Source: Candidatus Altarchaeales archaeon ex4484_96
GTDB lineage: Archaea; Altiarchaeota; Altiarchaeia; IMC4; QMZM01
Length of the DNA: 7,204 nucleotides
NCBI GenBank assembly: GCA_002254405.1
Contig: NJDH01000042.1
Coordinates: 1-7,204, forward strand
Direction of reading: 5' to 3'
The stretch's first letter is position 1, and every line of letters starts with the position of its first letter. Below are positions 5,841-7,204 of this stretch, piece after piece. The notes below the pieces were generated by a model. That model was not told where the DNA came from. It did no database searches and was given only the letters and a program-made list of their open reading frames with translations. The position numbers and the translations under genes were made by a program.

Positions 5841-6632
5841 ATGGGGGTTGAAATAAAAGAATTTCTAGAATTCATTAGACTTAGGGTATGCCTTTACGTC
5901 ACAAGCCTGGCATTAACCGGATTTATCATCGCAGAACAGAATATGCAAAAAAGCCCCCTCCTCGCATTAACCGCTTTTAGCGCAACAGCCGCCATGTACT
6001 CCCTCAACCAGCTATCAGACGAATACGAGGATTTGTTAAATAAAAAGAAAATAAATCATTTCGTAAGAAACGGATACGGCAGACATATAACATTATTCCT
6101 TCTCTTATCCACTCTTTTATTGGCTTTGATGCTGACGAAAACATCGCTTTTATTGCTGATACTCTCATTATCTCTGGGCATCATATACTCCAAGGTTAAG
6201 GTGAAAAAAATCTCCCCGATAAAAAACCTTTACGCCATGCTCTCTATTTCACTCATGTTCCTGGTGGGGGCAACAGCTTATAATGTCGATTTAGGGATGA
6301 GCTTATTATCGGCTTATCTAGCAGTGAGTTTATACGTTTTATCCATAAGCGTGATGGCGGACTTAAGGGATTATGTGGGGGACCGGATGGCTGGGGTGAA
6401 ATCCATTCCAGCCATGTGGGGATACGAAAAAGGTAAGATAGTGCTTTGTTCTCTTATATTGGTTTTCATGTCTATGGTTCTTGTTGACCGCCTGATGGTG
6501 TTTTATATTCTTTTTTTGTTCACGCCTCTGGTTTTATTTAATATTTTAAGGGATAGAATCTACAACGCCTACAAGCTATTATCTATTTCATTTCTTAGCC
6601 TGCCGTTGGCTGCTGTCATGATAATTCTATAA
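5841..6632 (+). CDS. UbiA-family membrane prenyltransferase
   Basis: A 263-aa integral membrane enzyme with about eight to nine hydrophobic helices, normal length for the family. UbiA proteins transfer an isoprenyl chain from its diphosphate to an acceptor such as a quinone ring, haem, or geranylgeranylglyceryl phosphate in archaeal lipids. Both Mg-diphosphate motifs are present: N56-Q-x2-D60-x3-D64 after the second helix, and D174-x2-D177-x3-D181 followed by AGVKSIP. The Y116-S-K tract lies between them, as in relatives. Two departures stand out: Q57 replaces the usual Asp of NDxxDxxxD, and KKKINHF replaces the usual RPxRP-type sequence after the first motif. The acceptor therefore cannot be read off; DGGGP synthase or a quinone-type enzyme are alternatives. 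ATG 5841 has a TATA box 25 nt upstream and no ribosome binding site. The radical SAM gene follows after 24 nt, suggesting one pathway. Confidence 0.88.
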   Translation: MGVEIKEFLEFIRLRVCLYVTSLALTGFIIAEQNMQKSPLLALTAFSATAAMYSLNQLSDEYEDLLNKKKINHFVRNGYGRHITLFLLLSTLLLALMLTKTSLLLLILSLSLGIIYSKVKVKKISPIKNLYAMLSISLMFLVGATAYNVDLGMSLLSAYLAVSLYVLSISVMADLRDYVGDRMAGVKSIPAMWGYEKGKIVLCSLILVFMSMVLVDRLMVFYILFLFTPLVLFNILRDRIYNAYKLLSISFLSLPLAAVMIIL

Positions 6633-6656
6633 CAAAAATAATGTGGTTGACTGAAA

Positions 6657-7204
6657 ATGTGTATGGTGACATTTGATTGGAGTAGTAATGATGCGAAAAA
6701 GAAATTTATGAATTTTGATGACCGAAGAAGGCTTTCTTGGATTGTGTTGGAGGTAACAGACAGGTGCAACTTTAAATGCAAGTGGTGTTACTCTAATTCA
6801 TGGCGTAACAAGAACCCTAAGGATTTAAGCTATAGGAGGGTTAGCAGGGTCTTGGGTTATCTCGCTGATGAAGGTGTGGGTCAGGTGACTCTCTCAGGGG
6901 GTGAGCCGACCATGTATCCTTATCTTAGACAGACTATCAAGGAGGCCCGGGATCTTGGATTGGTGGTTCACATGAACACTAATGGTTTTCTTTTTGATGA
7001 AAAGATGGCTGAGGATCTTTATTCGCTGGGTTTAAGCCAGATTCAGGTTAACATAGATAGTCTGGATCCGGATAAGCATGATAGGATACGGGGTATGCGC
7101 GGTTCCTGGCACCGGGCTGTTGGGGCTTTGATGAATGCGAGGGATGTGGGTATGACGGCTGCTTGTCAGACTGTTTTGACCTCTGAAAATGAGGATGAGA
7201 TACT
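6657..7204 (+). CDS. Radical SAM enzyme, N-terminal part (cut by window end)
   Basis: Only the first 182 codons are in the window. The radical SAM signature is C37-x3-C41-x2-C44 within EVTDRCNFKCKWCYSNS, the three cysteines holding the 4Fe-4S cluster that splits S-adenosylmethionine. SGGEP (80-84) is the SAM-contacting motif, and MNTNG (106-110) plus NIDSLDPDKHDRIRG (132-146) are typical of the partial TIM barrel in the MoaA/PqqE/SPASM-related branch. A C-terminal SPASM or other cluster domain may follow outside the window. A stop at 6648-6650 limits the start; ATG 6657 has GGTTGA at 6645-6650 as a possible weak ribosome site, and ATG 6663 is the alternative. It lies 24 nt after the UbiA gene and probably modifies a precursor or product of the same compound. 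It lacks anything that marks it as the tetraether synthase Tes. Confidence 0.9.
   Translation, partial: MCMVTFDWSSNDAKKKFMNFDDRRRLSWIVLEVTDRCNFKCKWCYSNSWRNKNPKDLSYRRVSRVLGYLADEGVGQVTLSGGEPTMYPYLRQTIKEARDLGLVVHMNTNGFLFDEKMAEDLYSLGLSQIQVNIDSLDPDKHDRIRGMRGSWHRAVGALMNARDVGMTAACQTVLTSENEDEI

Noticed and set aside
6569..6781. Minus-strand 70-codon frame across the UbiA-radical SAM junction
   Set aside because: It is antisense to two well-supported genes and has no start signal or recognisable product.

Overview
The window looks archaeal, most probably euryarchaeal. The evidence is the protein families present (a DUF1616-type domain, a threonine-rich cell-surface protein with CxDG...DCGG cysteine repeats, a Thr-rich two-helix membrane protein, a CPBP-family membrane protease). 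It is also the start-site architecture: several genes have a TATA-like box centred 24-26 nt before the start codon, as expected for leaderless archaeal transcripts. Coding is dense, intergenic DNA is very A+T-rich, and no RNA gene, CRISPR array, insertion sequence or integrase is visible. I cannot name the species.

The left part (1-2961) is cell-envelope material. On the minus strand lie a short membrane-anchored DUF1616-like extracytoplasmic protein (47-475) and a probable two-gene operon, read right to left, of a Thr-rich two-helix membrane protein (1603-1845) and a CPBP-family glutamic-type intramembrane protease (692-1573). Divergent from that operon, on the plus strand, is a secreted C-terminally anchored surface protein (1993-2961) with an N-terminal beta-rich domain, a Gly/Ser linker, two tandem 24-residue four-cysteine repeats, a Thr-rich stalk and a transmembrane tail.

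The middle (2969-4858) is a large minus-strand polytopic membrane protein that looks like a GT-C type glycosyltransferase; its first membrane segments resemble the N-terminal part of DUF1616 proteins. It converges on the surface-protein gene with 7 bp between the stop codons. Next come two minus-strand regulators: a stand-alone response-regulator receiver (4926-5327) and a small winged-helix DNA-binding protein (5419-5742).

The right part (5841-7204) is a plus-strand operon, divergent from the winged-helix gene: a UbiA-family prenyltransferase followed 24 bp later by a radical SAM enzyme cut by the window end. The pair suggests synthesis of a prenylated membrane compound whose identity is open. 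A 7-bp-arm inverted repeat lies between the two divergent promoters, and other palindromes sit at the promoters of the receiver gene and the surface-protein gene.

The most useful leads are the UbiA-radical SAM pair with its regulator and inverted repeat, the separated DUF1616-like halves, the Thr-rich protein/CPBP operon, the repeated TATA-at-minus-25 arrangement, and a strong within-gene strand-composition gradient in the two long membrane-protein genes.
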